Of a stretch of DNA of 62,527 nucleotides, positions 43,847 to 51,950 are shown one piece after another (positions within the stretch are counted from its first letter, which is position 1; every line of letters begins with the position of its first letter). The notes under the pieces are model-generated. The model was not told the origin of the DNA and made no database searches. It saw only the letters and a program-made list of their open reading frames with translations. This DNA is from an uncultured Bacteroidales bacterium (GTDB lineage Bacteria; Bacteroidota; Bacteroidia; Bacteroidales; Paludibacteraceae). A program made the position numbers and the translations under genes. The stretch spans positions 1 through 62,527 of the forward strand of contig CACXYM010000012.1 of assembly GCA_902771935.1 (NCBI GenBank). Direction: 5' to 3'.

Positions 43847-44365
43847 ATGAAAAAAATTATTGCTCTGTGTATTGTAGCCATTTTGGCTATTACAACCGTT
43901 TCCGCTAAAAAGTACAAAGTGGCACTCGGTTTAGCTACCGGTTTTGAGTATGGTCCATCTCTGAAAGTTAACTTTACGGACCATCTGACCTTAATGAACG
44001 ACTTAGCCTTTGTTCTTATGCCGAATACCGTTTTCGGCGCTAACGGAGGCACATTTAATTTGGGCTGGATGGGACTGATAGACAATGCCAACTTCGCGTA
44101 CGAAAAGAAGATTACCACCGGCCGCAACATTGACCTCAGTTTCTTCGGTGGTGGCGGTATGTCCTTAGGTTATGCTCAAATGGGTGATGGCAACGCCGGT
44201 AAGTTTGGTCTTAACGCAATAGGAGGTATCGAAGCAGACATGACCAATACACCTATTGAGTTTACGTTTGACTTCCGTCCCGGTTACGCGATGCTCTTCA
44301 CAGGAGACGGTGCTATTCACGGTCTCGACTGGGCGATCGTTCTTGCGGTGCGTTACACGTTCTAA
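43847..44365 (+). CDS. Small outer-membrane beta-barrel protein
   Basis: 172 residues with signal peptide MKKIIALCIVAILAITTVSA. Eight or so amphipathic strands are visible (YKVALGLATGFEYGPSLKV, IDLSFFGGGGMSLGYAQMG, IEFTFDFRPGYAMLF), ending in RYTF with the C-terminal Phe of outer-membrane barrels. It resembles small Bacteroidota barrels with no known role. It follows the RNase gene by 37 AT-rich bases and converges with the NPCBM-like gene, with a single base between the stops. Confidence 0.72.
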   Translation: MKKIIALCIVAILAITTVSAKKYKVALGLATGFEYGPSLKVNFTDHLTLMNDLAFVLMPNTVFGANGGTFNLGWMGLIDNANFAYEKKITTGRNIDLSFFGGGGMSLGYAQMGDGNAGKFGLNAIGGIEADMTNTPIEFTFDFRPGYAMLFTGDGAIHGLDWAIVLAVRYTF

Positions 44366-44366
44366 C

Positions 44367-46973
44367 CTATTTCTTAGGAGCTAACGAGTTACCCGACTTC
44401 GATTGATTCACGCTATTCCCTTTAGGAATAACTATCTGACTTGCAGCAGGCTGATTAGTCTGCTGTACGTTTTTTGATGGAGCAGGCTTGGGCTTAGCCT
44501 CTTCCTTGACCGGAGCCGGCGCAGATTCCTGCTTAGTTTGTGGTGCAGGTTGAGCCTTTGGTTCTTCCTTGGGTTGCGGTTGTGGTTCAGCTTTTGGCTG
44601 TGGCTGCGGTGCAGGTGCAGGTTCGGCTTTCTTCACCGGCTCTGCGGCTTTAGCAGGTTCAGCCTTCTTTTCCGGCTCTACCACTTCTGCCGTAGCGTTG
44701 GTGCTAATCTTCGTCGGCGGTTGGATATTGCAAGGTTTCTTACTTACTTTCATATCGTAGAGCACGAACTGACCGGAACGCGTTACACCAGGCTCAAGCC
44801 AGAACATGAGTGAGTGGCACTTGAAAATAGGCACTGTAATCGTTTGCGGTTCCATCTTATTCGTCAGCCAAACTTCACCTACCAGCCTTTGGTCAGCAAA
44901 GATATTGAGCTTAAACGGATGATCCACACGTTCGCCGAGATTCTTCAGTTTATCTACCTCGTCCCAGTACTCGGACTTATTCGCCACAGTAAACGTGCAA
45001 CTCTCATACTCGCCATATGGATTGAATGCCACCACAGATGCTTGTCCGCCGTTTTGGCTATTCATAAGTCGTGTGATAGCCCATTGACCTGTGATGCCAC
45101 CACCGGCGGAAACACCTGTGTATGCACTCACATCGCTTGAGCCGAGCGCGCTTCCCGCACCGACAAAGAACATCATTACGGCATCGGTTAGCGTAATATC
45201 TTCCAAGGCCAGTGGCAAATTAGCTTCGAGCATGACGCCCTTGTAAATCTTAGAACCATCTTTCATCTGGAAGAAGCTGCGTTGCGAACCGCCGGGAATG
45301 AAGCAATCGTTAAAATCGAAGTTCGTAAGCGTTGACAGGTAGCGTCCTACATAATGGAAATACGGACGCGTGCAAAGGTCAATCAAGTCAGCTTCCGGCG
45401 GACATTCGGGTTTCTCGTGGTAGAAGAGATCGTTCTTGACGGGTTTGCCGCGATAGAGTGCGATATCTCCTACGCCGATAAAGCATTGTTTTTGTTTTTT
45501 ATTGCCCGGTTTAGCAAAACGCAGAGAGCGACATTTGTTGATCGGCACTTCAAAGTACTGATTTGGCCAAGTGCAATGGATAACGGTATCAAGCACTAAC
45601 TTATCATCAGCATAAACGCGCAAACGGTCGTCTTCTAAGACGCGGCGATTAGTGAGCATTCCGGAATAGAAAGAGATATAATCAAACTCTCCTGCCAAGT
45701 CAAAGGTCGCATAGGCATCGATATTATCGTCGAAGAGGGTCGCTCCGGAAGCCAGAATGATTCCTTCGGAGAATTTCTCACCGCCCATCGAGAAGGTTAT
45801 ATAGGACGATTCTCCGGTAAACATCGTATTTTTAGCTTTGGCCACACCGCGAACCGAATAGGGCTGAATATTGGTCATCAGGGAAGCCGGTGATTTGATT
45901 TTGGCCACAGTTTCTTTGTTGATATTCGCAGGTCCTTCCTTCGGCACAGATGCCAAGTCGCTCTTTGGATAAGCGTAGATATCCACCGCACCAAAGGTGA
46001 TAGAGCCAAGGAAGTCACTTGAACGCAGTTCGCAGGAGAAACCAACCGATTCTTGTCCGGACACATCTACGACCACTTGTTTCGGCAGGTCTTTCTGAGT
46101 CACAATGCCTTCATAGAGAATCTTCTTTTTGTCGCCATAAACAACCAGCCAAGCGGAAGAATTGGAACTTTGGTTGTCACGTGGTCCGACGATAAAGGAC
46201 AGTTTCTCATAGCGTTTACCAAGCCAGAAATAGGAGTAATACGACGGGTTACCGATGAGTTTTTGGTCCGAGGTAAATTGTAGGCCGCTCTTGAACTCGT
46301 GCCTGGACATACTGATACTTTCCTCCACATTGGGATACTCCTCCAGCGAGTTGGGAGCTTTGTCTTTGGGCTGAATAGGATTTATATATCCGGTGGTGTA
46401 GTATGGTAATAGCTGTTCCACTAACTTGATTTTGCCTTGGGGATAGGAGACCGGCAGTTTTGGTTGGACGATATTCGCTCCTTCTTTCCAGAGTTGGGCA
46501 TAAGCGAGTGCGATATCGAGTTCGCCTACCAGCACCTTGAACTTTATTTCGTTCACGCCTTTGACGTCAATAGTAATGAAACGCGGAGGGTCGTAGTTAA
46601 AGACGGGTTGGTCAAAGACTCGTTTTCCATCGGCAGTGATGGTGAGAAGTGATTTGGCACTGAGTCCTCCGGCACGATAAGTAGGTCCCAACCAGAAGGT
46701 AAGTTTCGAATAAGCGCCATTGAGCTTATAGGTGGCGTACGCATGGTCGTCACTACCTACTAGTCCGTGCGCTGCGCCGGAAAGAACGAGGGTAGCGTTG
46801 ACGTGGTAGATGTGTGCAATACGCATTGCGTCATAGCTTTTCGTATCCGCTTTGGAAGTCGTAGTTTTCAATCGGTGTTCCTCTGCAGGTTTGAGGACAT
46901 CCGTTAGATATACTTGCGCCTGAAGCGCGATAGTGCCCAACACAAGGGCAGCTACTAAAAGAACCTTTTTCAT
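44367..46973 (-). CDS. Exported protein with four NPCBM-like repeats and a Pro/Lys-rich tail
   Basis: 868 residues with signal peptide MKKVLLVAALVLGTIALQAQ. Four similar beta-sandwich modules lie at about 60-165, 235-345, 395-500 and 640-760. Each has the run 'Y.L.G.Y..L.F..G....' then 'L.V.ADGK..' then 'F..IDV.G...I.F': for example YKLNGAYSKLTFWLGPTYRA and TFDLAGEFDYISFYSG. This matches the NPCBM/NEW2 carbohydrate-binding fold. Residues from about 775 are a low-complexity Pro/Glu/Lys/Gln tail (PAPQPQPKAEPQPQPKEEP). Last gene of the 51266-44367 operon and the only one with a signal peptide. Confidence 0.7.
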   Translation of the reverse strand: MKKVLLVAALVLGTIALQAQVYLTDVLKPAEEHRLKTTTSKADTKSYDAMRIAHIYHVNATLVLSGAAHGLVGSDDHAYATYKLNGAYSKLTFWLGPTYRAGGLSAKSLLTITADGKRVFDQPVFNYDPPRFITIDVKGVNEIKFKVLVGELDIALAYAQLWKEGANIVQPKLPVSYPQGKIKLVEQLLPYYTTGYINPIQPKDKAPNSLEEYPNVEESISMSRHEFKSGLQFTSDQKLIGNPSYYSYFWLGKRYEKLSFIVGPRDNQSSNSSAWLVVYGDKKKILYEGIVTQKDLPKQVVVDVSGQESVGFSCELRSSDFLGSITFGAVDIYAYPKSDLASVPKEGPANINKETVAKIKSPASLMTNIQPYSVRGVAKAKNTMFTGESSYITFSMGGEKFSEGIILASGATLFDDNIDAYATFDLAGEFDYISFYSGMLTNRRVLEDDRLRVYADDKLVLDTVIHCTWPNQYFEVPINKCRSLRFAKPGNKKQKQCFIGVGDIALYRGKPVKNDLFYHEKPECPPEADLIDLCTRPYFHYVGRYLSTLTNFDFNDCFIPGGSQRSFFQMKDGSKIYKGVMLEANLPLALEDITLTDAVMMFFVGAGSALGSSDVSAYTGVSAGGGITGQWAITRLMNSQNGGQASVVAFNPYGEYESCTFTVANKSEYWDEVDKLKNLGERVDHPFKLNIFADQRLVGEVWLTNKMEPQTITVPIFKCHSLMFWLEPGVTRSGQFVLYDMKVSKKPCNIQPPTKISTNATAEVVEPEKKAEPAKAAEPVKKAEPAPAPQPQPKAEPQPQPKEEPKAQPAPQTKQESAPAPVKEEAKPKPAPSKNVQQTNQPAASQIVIPKGNSVNQSKSGNSLAPKK

Positions 46974-46984
46974 ATTGGTAGTAT

Positions 46985-47302
46985 TTATTGTTCAATTCCT
47001 ACATACAGTTCGGCATAGGCATAACTCAGCCCCACTTCTTCCACTTTTTCGCTCTTACCGAACTCCACAAAGATATCTCTATCGCCGTAGTGAAATACTG
47101 CGCCGTTTTCACGCAGTTCCACAAAGGTCAATTTCTTGAACTTACATGCAATCGAGCCTCTCCACCAGGGATTATCAATCACTTTTTCTACATCCATATC
47201 TGGCTCAATATCCTTTACGTCAATTGAACCGCTGTATGGAGTTATGTTTTGTATGCCCGGATCGCACGAGATCTCGTAGCCGGTAACTGTTACTTTTGCC
47301 AT
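46985..47302 (-). CDS. Small protein of unknown function, related to the next ORF upstream
   Basis: 105 residues without signal peptide or membrane segment, predicted mostly beta. Its C-terminal half (FVELRENGAVFHYG and VGLSYAYAELYVGIE) follows the same pattern as the C-terminal half of the 100-residue protein at 47304-47606. One base separates the two genes. No family was recognised. Confidence 0.6.
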   Translation of the reverse strand: MAKVTVTGYEISCDPGIQNITPYSGSIDVKDIEPDMDVEKVIDNPWWRGSIACKFKKLTFVELRENGAVFHYGDRDIFVEFGKSEKVEEVGLSYAYAELYVGIEQ

Positions 47303-47303
47303 T

Positions 47304-47606
47304 TTACACTACTTTTACGCATTTCAATATATAACAACTCACGCCATACTCCTGTGAGAAGAGCGAACTGTCGAGTTGCACTTCCTCGCCGGATTTAATA
47401 GTCATCGCCTCACCATGATAATCCAGTTCCAGCAAGCCTGGCCTATAACCCGTCACAACCGGACCATCAAAGCTTGGCCAACAAGGCAGTTTCTCTCCCA
47501 CCTTGATTTCGGACTCATCAATTTCGGAGCTCTGCCAAGCACCTTTTTGTACAAAAGCGCCCCGATCACTGAAACTCTGATACAGATTTACATAAACTGC
47601 CACCAT
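47304..47606 (-). CDS. Small protein of unknown function
   Basis: 100 residues, soluble, beta-rich, with a Gly turn in GYRPGLLELDYHGEAMTIKS and a closing strand YGVSCYILKCVKVV. The last 45 residues resemble those of 46985-47302, suggesting tandem duplication and divergence. The 37-base gap to the Sel1-like gene upstream contains repeated GTTAAAC elements. No family was recognised. Confidence 0.6.
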   Translation of the reverse strand: MVAVYVNLYQSFSDRGAFVQKGAWQSSEIDESEIKVGEKLPCWPSFDGPVVTGYRPGLLELDYHGEAMTIKSGEEVQLDSSLFSQEYGVSCYILKCVKVV

Positions 47607-47643
47607 AATCGCTAATCGTTAAACGTTAAACCTTTAAACGTTA

Positions 47644-48993
47644 TTACGCCCACGCATCGTAACGTCCGTCATCATCTTCCGGCTCGTCCTCATCACCCAA
47701 CATATCATCAATCACACCCTGCCAATCCTCATCGTTATCGAGGCTGAACTCGGGCGCATCGAAAATTGGTTCGTAGTACTTACTTATCTCGTTATCATAT
47801 TCCTCCAATCGGCCTTCCTGATGCGCAATAACCGTTTCCGCCAGCAGCAGTTTAGAACCCCATCTTGCGCCCCATAGTGCCACTTGGTCCACATAGTCTA
47901 ACTCTCTGTCTATTAGATGGTCATGCATCATCTTCCACAATTTCTCCACACATCCGACCGAGTCATGCGCCGTACCGTTGGAATATGCTGCAAACGCTTT
48001 CTTATAGTCCTGCTCAAAGCCGTAATCGCCGTTATAGTAACAATCGCCGAGCTGTTCCCAAGCCGCCACATCAGCCAACTCTGCCGCATGGCTCAGACGC
48101 GTGAAAATAAGCTCGTGACTCTGTTGCAGCACGTTATACCGCATTGTATGTCGTTGGATGCCATCCTCTCGCTTATAAAGGTCCTCAAACGTATTGTACC
48201 GCTTCATCTCGCGCGCAGCGTCCAAAAACATTGCTCCTGCGCACAGGCGCTCGATACCTTTATTCATGTACTGCATATATTCCTTCGTTTCCACCAGCAC
48301 TTTGCCATCATCACCATATCCGGCGGCGATAATAAGGTCGGAATAGGCATCCAGAACACCCAAATCCAGCGCACGCCTGTAATCCTCGCTCACCGTAATG
48401 GCCGTACGGCCCATATGCCCTTCGTTCGCACAAGCACGCAGATAGTACCACCAGCCGTTTGGCTCAATTCCTGCAGCCTCGTCTTTAGCAATCAGTTCGT
48501 TCGCCAACTTAGCCGCTTCTTCCTCATGTGCCGGTAGATAGTGTTGGCCGTAGAGAAGATTTTTTATCTTGTAAATTCCTGCCAACTCACTGCCCATCTC
48601 AAACGCTTTTTCCAGCAACTCTTCCGCCTTTTCCCAATTTACATACCCGATATCCCCGTACTCATATGTCATCGCCAGACCGGCAATTGCATCGGGCAAG
48701 CCTTGTTCGGCCGCAGCCTCCATATTGCGGTAGGATATATTGAGTGAGTTCTCGCCGCCACGGTCCAAACACTGCCATCTAGCATAAGCATACTGCGCAT
48801 AGGGATTACCTTTCTCCGCCTCCTTGATAAGCGGTTCGATCGCGTTATGGAAATCCAGGAGCACGATGGCATTTCTCGACAGGAAGAGTCTGAGGAAAGC
48901 CGTTTCAGCCTCTTTGTTTGTTTCGACAAGAGGCAAGGTCTCTTTGACCAGTCGGTCGTACTGACCAGAGTATAGGAATTCGAGGTAGGACAT
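47644..48993 (-). CDS. Sel1-like repeat protein
   Basis: 449 residues, no signal peptide. Several tandem 34-40 residue helical hairpins of the Sel1/TPR-like type are visible: AEKGNPYAQYAYARWQCLD, AAEQGLPDAIAGLAMTYEYG, AFEMGSELAGIYKIKNLLYG and VAAWEQLGDCYYNGDYGFEQ. The C-terminal 40 residues are very acidic (DDMLGDEDEPEDDDG). Such repeats mediate protein-protein contacts. A second Sel1-like protein is made by 49644-50828. Confidence 0.75.
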   Translation of the reverse strand: MSYLEFLYSGQYDRLVKETLPLVETNKEAETAFLRLFLSRNAIVLLDFHNAIEPLIKEAEKGNPYAQYAYARWQCLDRGGENSLNISYRNMEAAAEQGLPDAIAGLAMTYEYGDIGYVNWEKAEELLEKAFEMGSELAGIYKIKNLLYGQHYLPAHEEEAAKLANELIAKDEAAGIEPNGWWYYLRACANEGHMGRTAITVSEDYRRALDLGVLDAYSDLIIAAGYGDDGKVLVETKEYMQYMNKGIERLCAGAMFLDAAREMKRYNTFEDLYKREDGIQRHTMRYNVLQQSHELIFTRLSHAAELADVAAWEQLGDCYYNGDYGFEQDYKKAFAAYSNGTAHDSVGCVEKLWKMMHDHLIDRELDYVDQVALWGARWGSKLLLAETVIAHQEGRLEEYDNEISKYYEPIFDAPEFSLDNDEDWQGVIDDMLGDEDEPEDDDGRYDAWA

Positions 48994-49015
48994 AGGACTT
49001 AGGATTTACGAATTA

Positions 49016-49639
49016 TTAGTCAAACATGACTCCTGGGTTCAATATATTAGGGCTTTTCCACTCGATGCCTCGTCGAGCCAGGGCATTGCGTTTTTCCGCC
49101 CAGTAGCCGAAGCAGAATCCCATTCCGCGCGGTGAATCCTTTAGATGTTTATATGCATCGCGGTCGGCGTCGTCAATCGCGTCCTCGTACTGCCGGGTCC
49201 ATTCGACGGGGTCGGACTTGAGCATTCGGCCGTCGTGTATATCGCCGAAGCGTCCTTCGTCAGCGGCTTGGATATTGCTCTTGAGTTGTTCTATCTCTTT
49301 GCGCAGGTCGTCGGTTATGTTGAACTCGTGCCCTTCAATCGTCTCCGCGTAGTTGACCAACTCCAGTTGCAGCAGTTTGAGTTCAAGCATGAGCCGCGGG
49401 TGCTCGTACAGGCTGTCTTCTATACGTTTCGCTACTGTATACGCCTGCGCCAGCGTATGCTCGAACTGCCCGAGGTGACGGGCGTAGTAAATCACTTCCC
49501 GCACCATATTAGCTATCGGGCTCGGGTCGTCCTGCTCTTGCAGGATATGTTCTGCTTTCTCACAGCACTTGTCACAAATTTGCCCGTAACGCTCCAGCGC
49601 ATCAGGAGTCGACTCTAATTTGGTTTTCTCGAAATGCAT
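49016..49639 (-). CDS. Helical protein of unknown function in the Sel1 operon
   Basis: 207 residues, soluble, almost entirely helical, with two Cys pairs near residue 22 (ICDKCCEKAEHIL) and a long coiled segment LMLELKLLQLELVNYAETIE. The C-terminal part contains PRGMGFCFGYWAEKRNALAR RGIEW, which reads like a conserved functional patch. No family was recognised. It lies 4 bases from the gene upstream and 22 bases from the gene downstream, so it belongs to the operon. Confidence 0.6.
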   Translation of the reverse strand: MHFEKTKLESTPDALERYGQICDKCCEKAEHILQEQDDPSPIANMVREVIYYARHLGQFEHTLAQAYTVAKRIEDSLYEHPRLMLELKLLQLELVNYAETIEGHEFNITDDLRKEIEQLKSNIQAADEGRFGDIHDGRMLKSDPVEWTRQYEDAIDDADRDAYKHLKDSPRGMGFCFGYWAEKRNALARRGIEWKSPNILNPGVMFD

Positions 49640-49643
49640 AGTA

Positions 49644-50828
49644 TTATCTGGTTAAGAGTTCATACATCCTGTCCTCGTCATCCCTGAAGTCGCGGTAGAT
49701 ACGTCCTGCACGCTCGTCATCCGGCTCACAGCCGATGCCGTTTCTCAGATAGCGGCAGAGCAGGTCCACCGAATCTTCCTGACTGCTGTCGTACGGACTG
49801 GCAGAGGAATGACTCCAGACATATTCCGCCAACTCAAAGGCTTTCTTCTCGTTCTTCTCACAGCCGCGTCCCTCTTCGCACCACCGCGCTAACTTGAGCG
49901 TGTACTCATGCGTGTTCCACGCCTCAGACAGCCGTTCCAGGTACCCGAACGCCTTCGCGTCGTCCTTGCCCTCATAGTGGTCGAACAGACACCGCAGACA
50001 TTCTTTTTCGTTCTCTTCCGCACCTTTCTCGACGTATTTCCAGCCGAGTGCTTCGCTTTCCGCATCTTTCCTGCCGAACAGGATAGCCGCTGTCTCCCAG
50101 TAAGCGTCCACAAGGCCGTAATCGGCAGCAGCTTGGAGAAAAGGTAAAGCGCGCTCTTTGTTCTCTAAAAGAATGTCCACCCGTGGATAGTCATACTGCG
50201 TACGAATGCCGTGTGAGAGAAGATATCCGACAACTAACATCGCGTCCGGATCCCCTTGTTCGGCATAAGGGATGGCATCGTTGTATATAGACTCCTGATT
50301 GGCAGAACAATCGCTGCGACGATAGAGCGAGTACCAGCCTTTCACACTCTCCTCTGGTGCAGAAGGTTGCACTTTGATAGACGGGTCAAAAGTCGGATAC
50401 ACTTGCTTGCCGACATGATCGCAGTATGCTCGCTGCATGATAACGGTTTTATCCCCGAAGAGTCTGGTCGGAGACTTGTAGTCTGGATGCGCCTTCTCGT
50501 AGGCTAAGTCAACAAGGTTGTAAACAATTTTGAATTTGGCTCCGAGGGCGTATTTGTATTTCTCGTCATCGTCGCATGTACCGAGGTCCTCGTTTAGTTC
50601 GTTGATAGCATCGGACATGTGCGGCCATACCTCGAAAGCATAGTCGTCGTCAAGGTCCATGAGTTTAGTGACATAATCTACTGCATCTTCCACCTCTGAG
50701 ACCATGACGGCAAGGTATAGCAGGATACGCAGTGATCCGGCATCGCCGTTGTCGGCTTCCTGATGAAGGGCAGTCAGATAACCGTTGATGTCATTCTTAG
50801 CAAGGTAGTCTTTGAAAACAGGGGTCAT
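49644..50828 (-). CDS. Sel1-like repeat protein
   Basis: 394 residues without signal peptide. Helical repeats include YAEQGDPDAMLVVGYLLSHG, AADYGLVDAYWETAAILFG, EALGWKYVEKGAEENEKECL and LARWCEEGRGCEKNEKKAFE, the last being a near-perfect Sel1 unit. The N-terminal 150 residues are helical and less regular. It lies 20 bases after the true (shifted) stop of the YwqG-like gene. It likely acts together with the other Sel1-like protein as a scaffold. Confidence 0.75.
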   Translation of the reverse strand: MTPVFKDYLAKNDINGYLTALHQEADNGDAGSLRILLYLAVMVSEVEDAVDYVTKLMDLDDDYAFEVWPHMSDAINELNEDLGTCDDDEKYKYALGAKFKIVYNLVDLAYEKAHPDYKSPTRLFGDKTVIMQRAYCDHVGKQVYPTFDPSIKVQPSAPEESVKGWYSLYRRSDCSANQESIYNDAIPYAEQGDPDAMLVVGYLLSHGIRTQYDYPRVDILLENKERALPFLQAAADYGLVDAYWETAAILFGRKDAESEALGWKYVEKGAEENEKECLRCLFDHYEGKDDAKAFGYLERLSEAWNTHEYTLKLARWCEEGRGCEKNEKKAFELAEYVWSHSSASPYDSSQEDSVDLLCRYLRNGIGCEPDDERAGRIYRDFRDDEDRMYELLTR

Positions 50829-50885
50829 AATGTTAGCATTTTAATCATTTAGTAGGAATAAAGGACACATTTAACGCGGTTGAAG

Positions 50886-51266
50886 TTACGGGCTTGCAGG
50901 TCCTCGGGTTTGATGAGGAAGAAGAGCGTGCCGCAGCTTACTCAGTACCCGCGAGTCATAACTCGCTATCTCACGTGCTTCCGGCACTGCGGATGTACCG
51001 TCGGAATAGCGTATCGCATGCTCGTGGAGATTGTTGCGAGTAGGCGAGTACAATACCTTGTAGAACTTGTGCGGCCACTCGCCCAAGTTGCCGCCTTCGA
51101 CATCGATGTCGCCGAAGAAATAGTCCAAGTCCGCAAATACATAGACGAGGCCTCCTCCAAGTTTGAACTGACAGATCAGGGTCATCGGATTATCCTCGCC
51201 GTTGCACGGATACTCCATCCCCTCCGGCATTGACGCAAAACCCCACCAATGTTCGAGCATAGGCAT
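50886..51266 (-). CDS. YwqG/DUF1963-like protein with a C-terminal frameshift
   Basis: 126 residues as read. It contains NPMTLICQFKLGGGLVYVFADLDYFFGD, in pieces characteristic of the DUF1963/YwqG fold ('P..L..Q......'). The last 15 residues (HALLPHQTRGPASP) look like out-of-frame sequence. In another frame from about 50933 down to a TAA at 50851-50849, the sequence reads GTLFFLIKPEDLQARNFNRV and then KCVLYSY, the expected YwqG ending. So the gene should span 50849-51266, with a small indel near 50933. First gene of the operon, directly after its promoter. YwqG-type proteins sometimes occur as immunity or accessory proteins. Confidence 0.6.
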   Translation of the reverse strand: MPMLEHWWGFASMPEGMEYPCNGEDNPMTLICQFKLGGGLVYVFADLDYFFGDIDVEGGNLGEWPHKFYKVLYSPTRNNLHEHAIRYSDGTSAVPEAREIASYDSRVLSKLRHALLPHQTRGPASP

Positions 51267-51283
51267 TTGTGTTATTTCGGCGG

Positions 51284-51315
51284 CAAAGGTACAACTATTT
51301 TCTCAAATACGCAAA
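51284..51315 (-). promoter_or_regulatory. Promoter of the YwqG-Sel1-NPCBM operon
   Basis: Minus strand: TTTG (51315-51312), 20 bases, TACCTTTG (51291-51284). The start codon at 51266 follows. Confidence 0.8.
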
Positions 51316-51329
51316 TTATTTGCAGAATT

Positions 51330-51530
51330 TTATGCGTTTTTGAGTTGGTTGAGGATGATTGCGCGAATAAAATTGTCCAAACGTAAGTAGCGTTTTGGTA
51401 GATTTGTAGCAGGATTTTTTGGTGCTTGCGGATCGGGTTGCCCGTCGATTTGGGCCTTGAAGCGGGCCTTGTAGTCGTTGTAGGCATCGACATCTTCCGG
51501 CGTCGGGTTGTTCGCAGGATTAGCAGCCAT
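51330..51530 (-). CDS. Hypothetical 66-residue protein
   Basis: The N-terminal 25 residues are Asn/Pro/Asp-rich (NPANNPTPEDVDAYNDY), followed by a basic linker and a short helix RYLRLDNFIRAIILNQLKNA. There is no signal peptide. A consensus promoter at 51700-51730 points at it, with the 11-bp repeat array forming most of the leader. It is small and unrecognised, but promoter support makes it a plausible gene. Confidence 0.5.
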   Translation of the reverse strand: MAANPANNPTPEDVDAYNDYKARFKAQIDGQPDPQAPKNPATNLPKRYLRLDNFIRAIILNQLKNA

Positions 51531-51581
51531 AATTGAATATATTTAAGTTATACTAGGATTCCGATGGAATCAGGCTTCTAA

Positions 51582-51691
51582 CATACTAAGGTTATAGTAA
51601 TATCATGTTAATGTCATAGTAATAACATACTAATCACATAGTAATCACATACTAATTTCATAGTAATTACATAGTAATGACATAATTCTAA
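51582..51691. repeat. Tandem 11-bp repeat array, locus 2
   Basis: Ten 11-base units of CATA(G/C)TAATNN, from CATACTAAGGT at 51582 to CATAATTCTAA ending at 51691. They have the same unit, period and strand orientation as the array at 20585-20683, 31 kb away. The array ends 8 bases before the -7 box at 51700, so it would be transcribed as a leader. Confidence 0.85.
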
Positions 51692-51699
51692 TTTGGGTG

Positions 51700-51730
51700 C
51701 AAAGGTACAACATTTTTGCGGAATGAGCAA
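51700..51730 (-). promoter_or_regulatory. Promoter upstream of the 11-bp array
   Basis: Minus strand: TTG (51730-51728), 20 bases, TACCTTTG (51707-51700). The transcript would cross the 11-bp array and reach the 66-residue ORF. Confidence 0.7.
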
Positions 51731-51748
51731 GGATTTTTGATGATTTTT

Positions 51749-51882
51749 GCCATAAGTGTACGATTTTTTTGCCATAAGTGTACGATTTTGTTGCAATAAG
51801 TGTACGATTTTTTTTGCAATAAGTGTACGATTTTTTTGCAATAAGTGTATGATTTTGTTGCAATAAGTGTATGATTTTGTTT
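51749..51882. repeat. Tandem 22-bp repeat array
   Basis: Six units of GC(C/A)ATAAGTGTA(C/T)GATTTTNTT, each 22 or 23 bases, at 51749, 51771, 51793, 51816, 51838 and 51860, with partial units at both ends. Units are directly adjacent with no spacers. The short ORFs across it are by-products of the repeat. Confidence 0.9.
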
Positions 51883-51901
51883 GCAGAAAGGGTAACCTGC
51901 A

Positions 51902-51931
51902 TAAAAAAACGACCGCATTCGGGCGGTCGTT
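51902..51931 (-). terminator. Terminator of the ABC exporter operon
   Basis: AACGACCGC/GCGGTCGTT nine-pair stem with a six-base loop. The minus strand continues with seven T residues. It lies 20 bases after the permease stop. Confidence 0.9.
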
Positions 51932-51950
51932 AAATCAGGTTGGAAAAGAC

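Noticed and set aside
47607-47643. GTTAAAC repeats between 47607 and 47643, also near 130-165, as regulatory sites
   Set aside because: Low complexity and AT-rich, differing in spacing at each place; evidence too thin for a feature.
51749-51882. 22-bp repeats as a CRISPR array
   Set aside because: Units are directly adjacent with no unique spacers, and there are no cas genes in the window.
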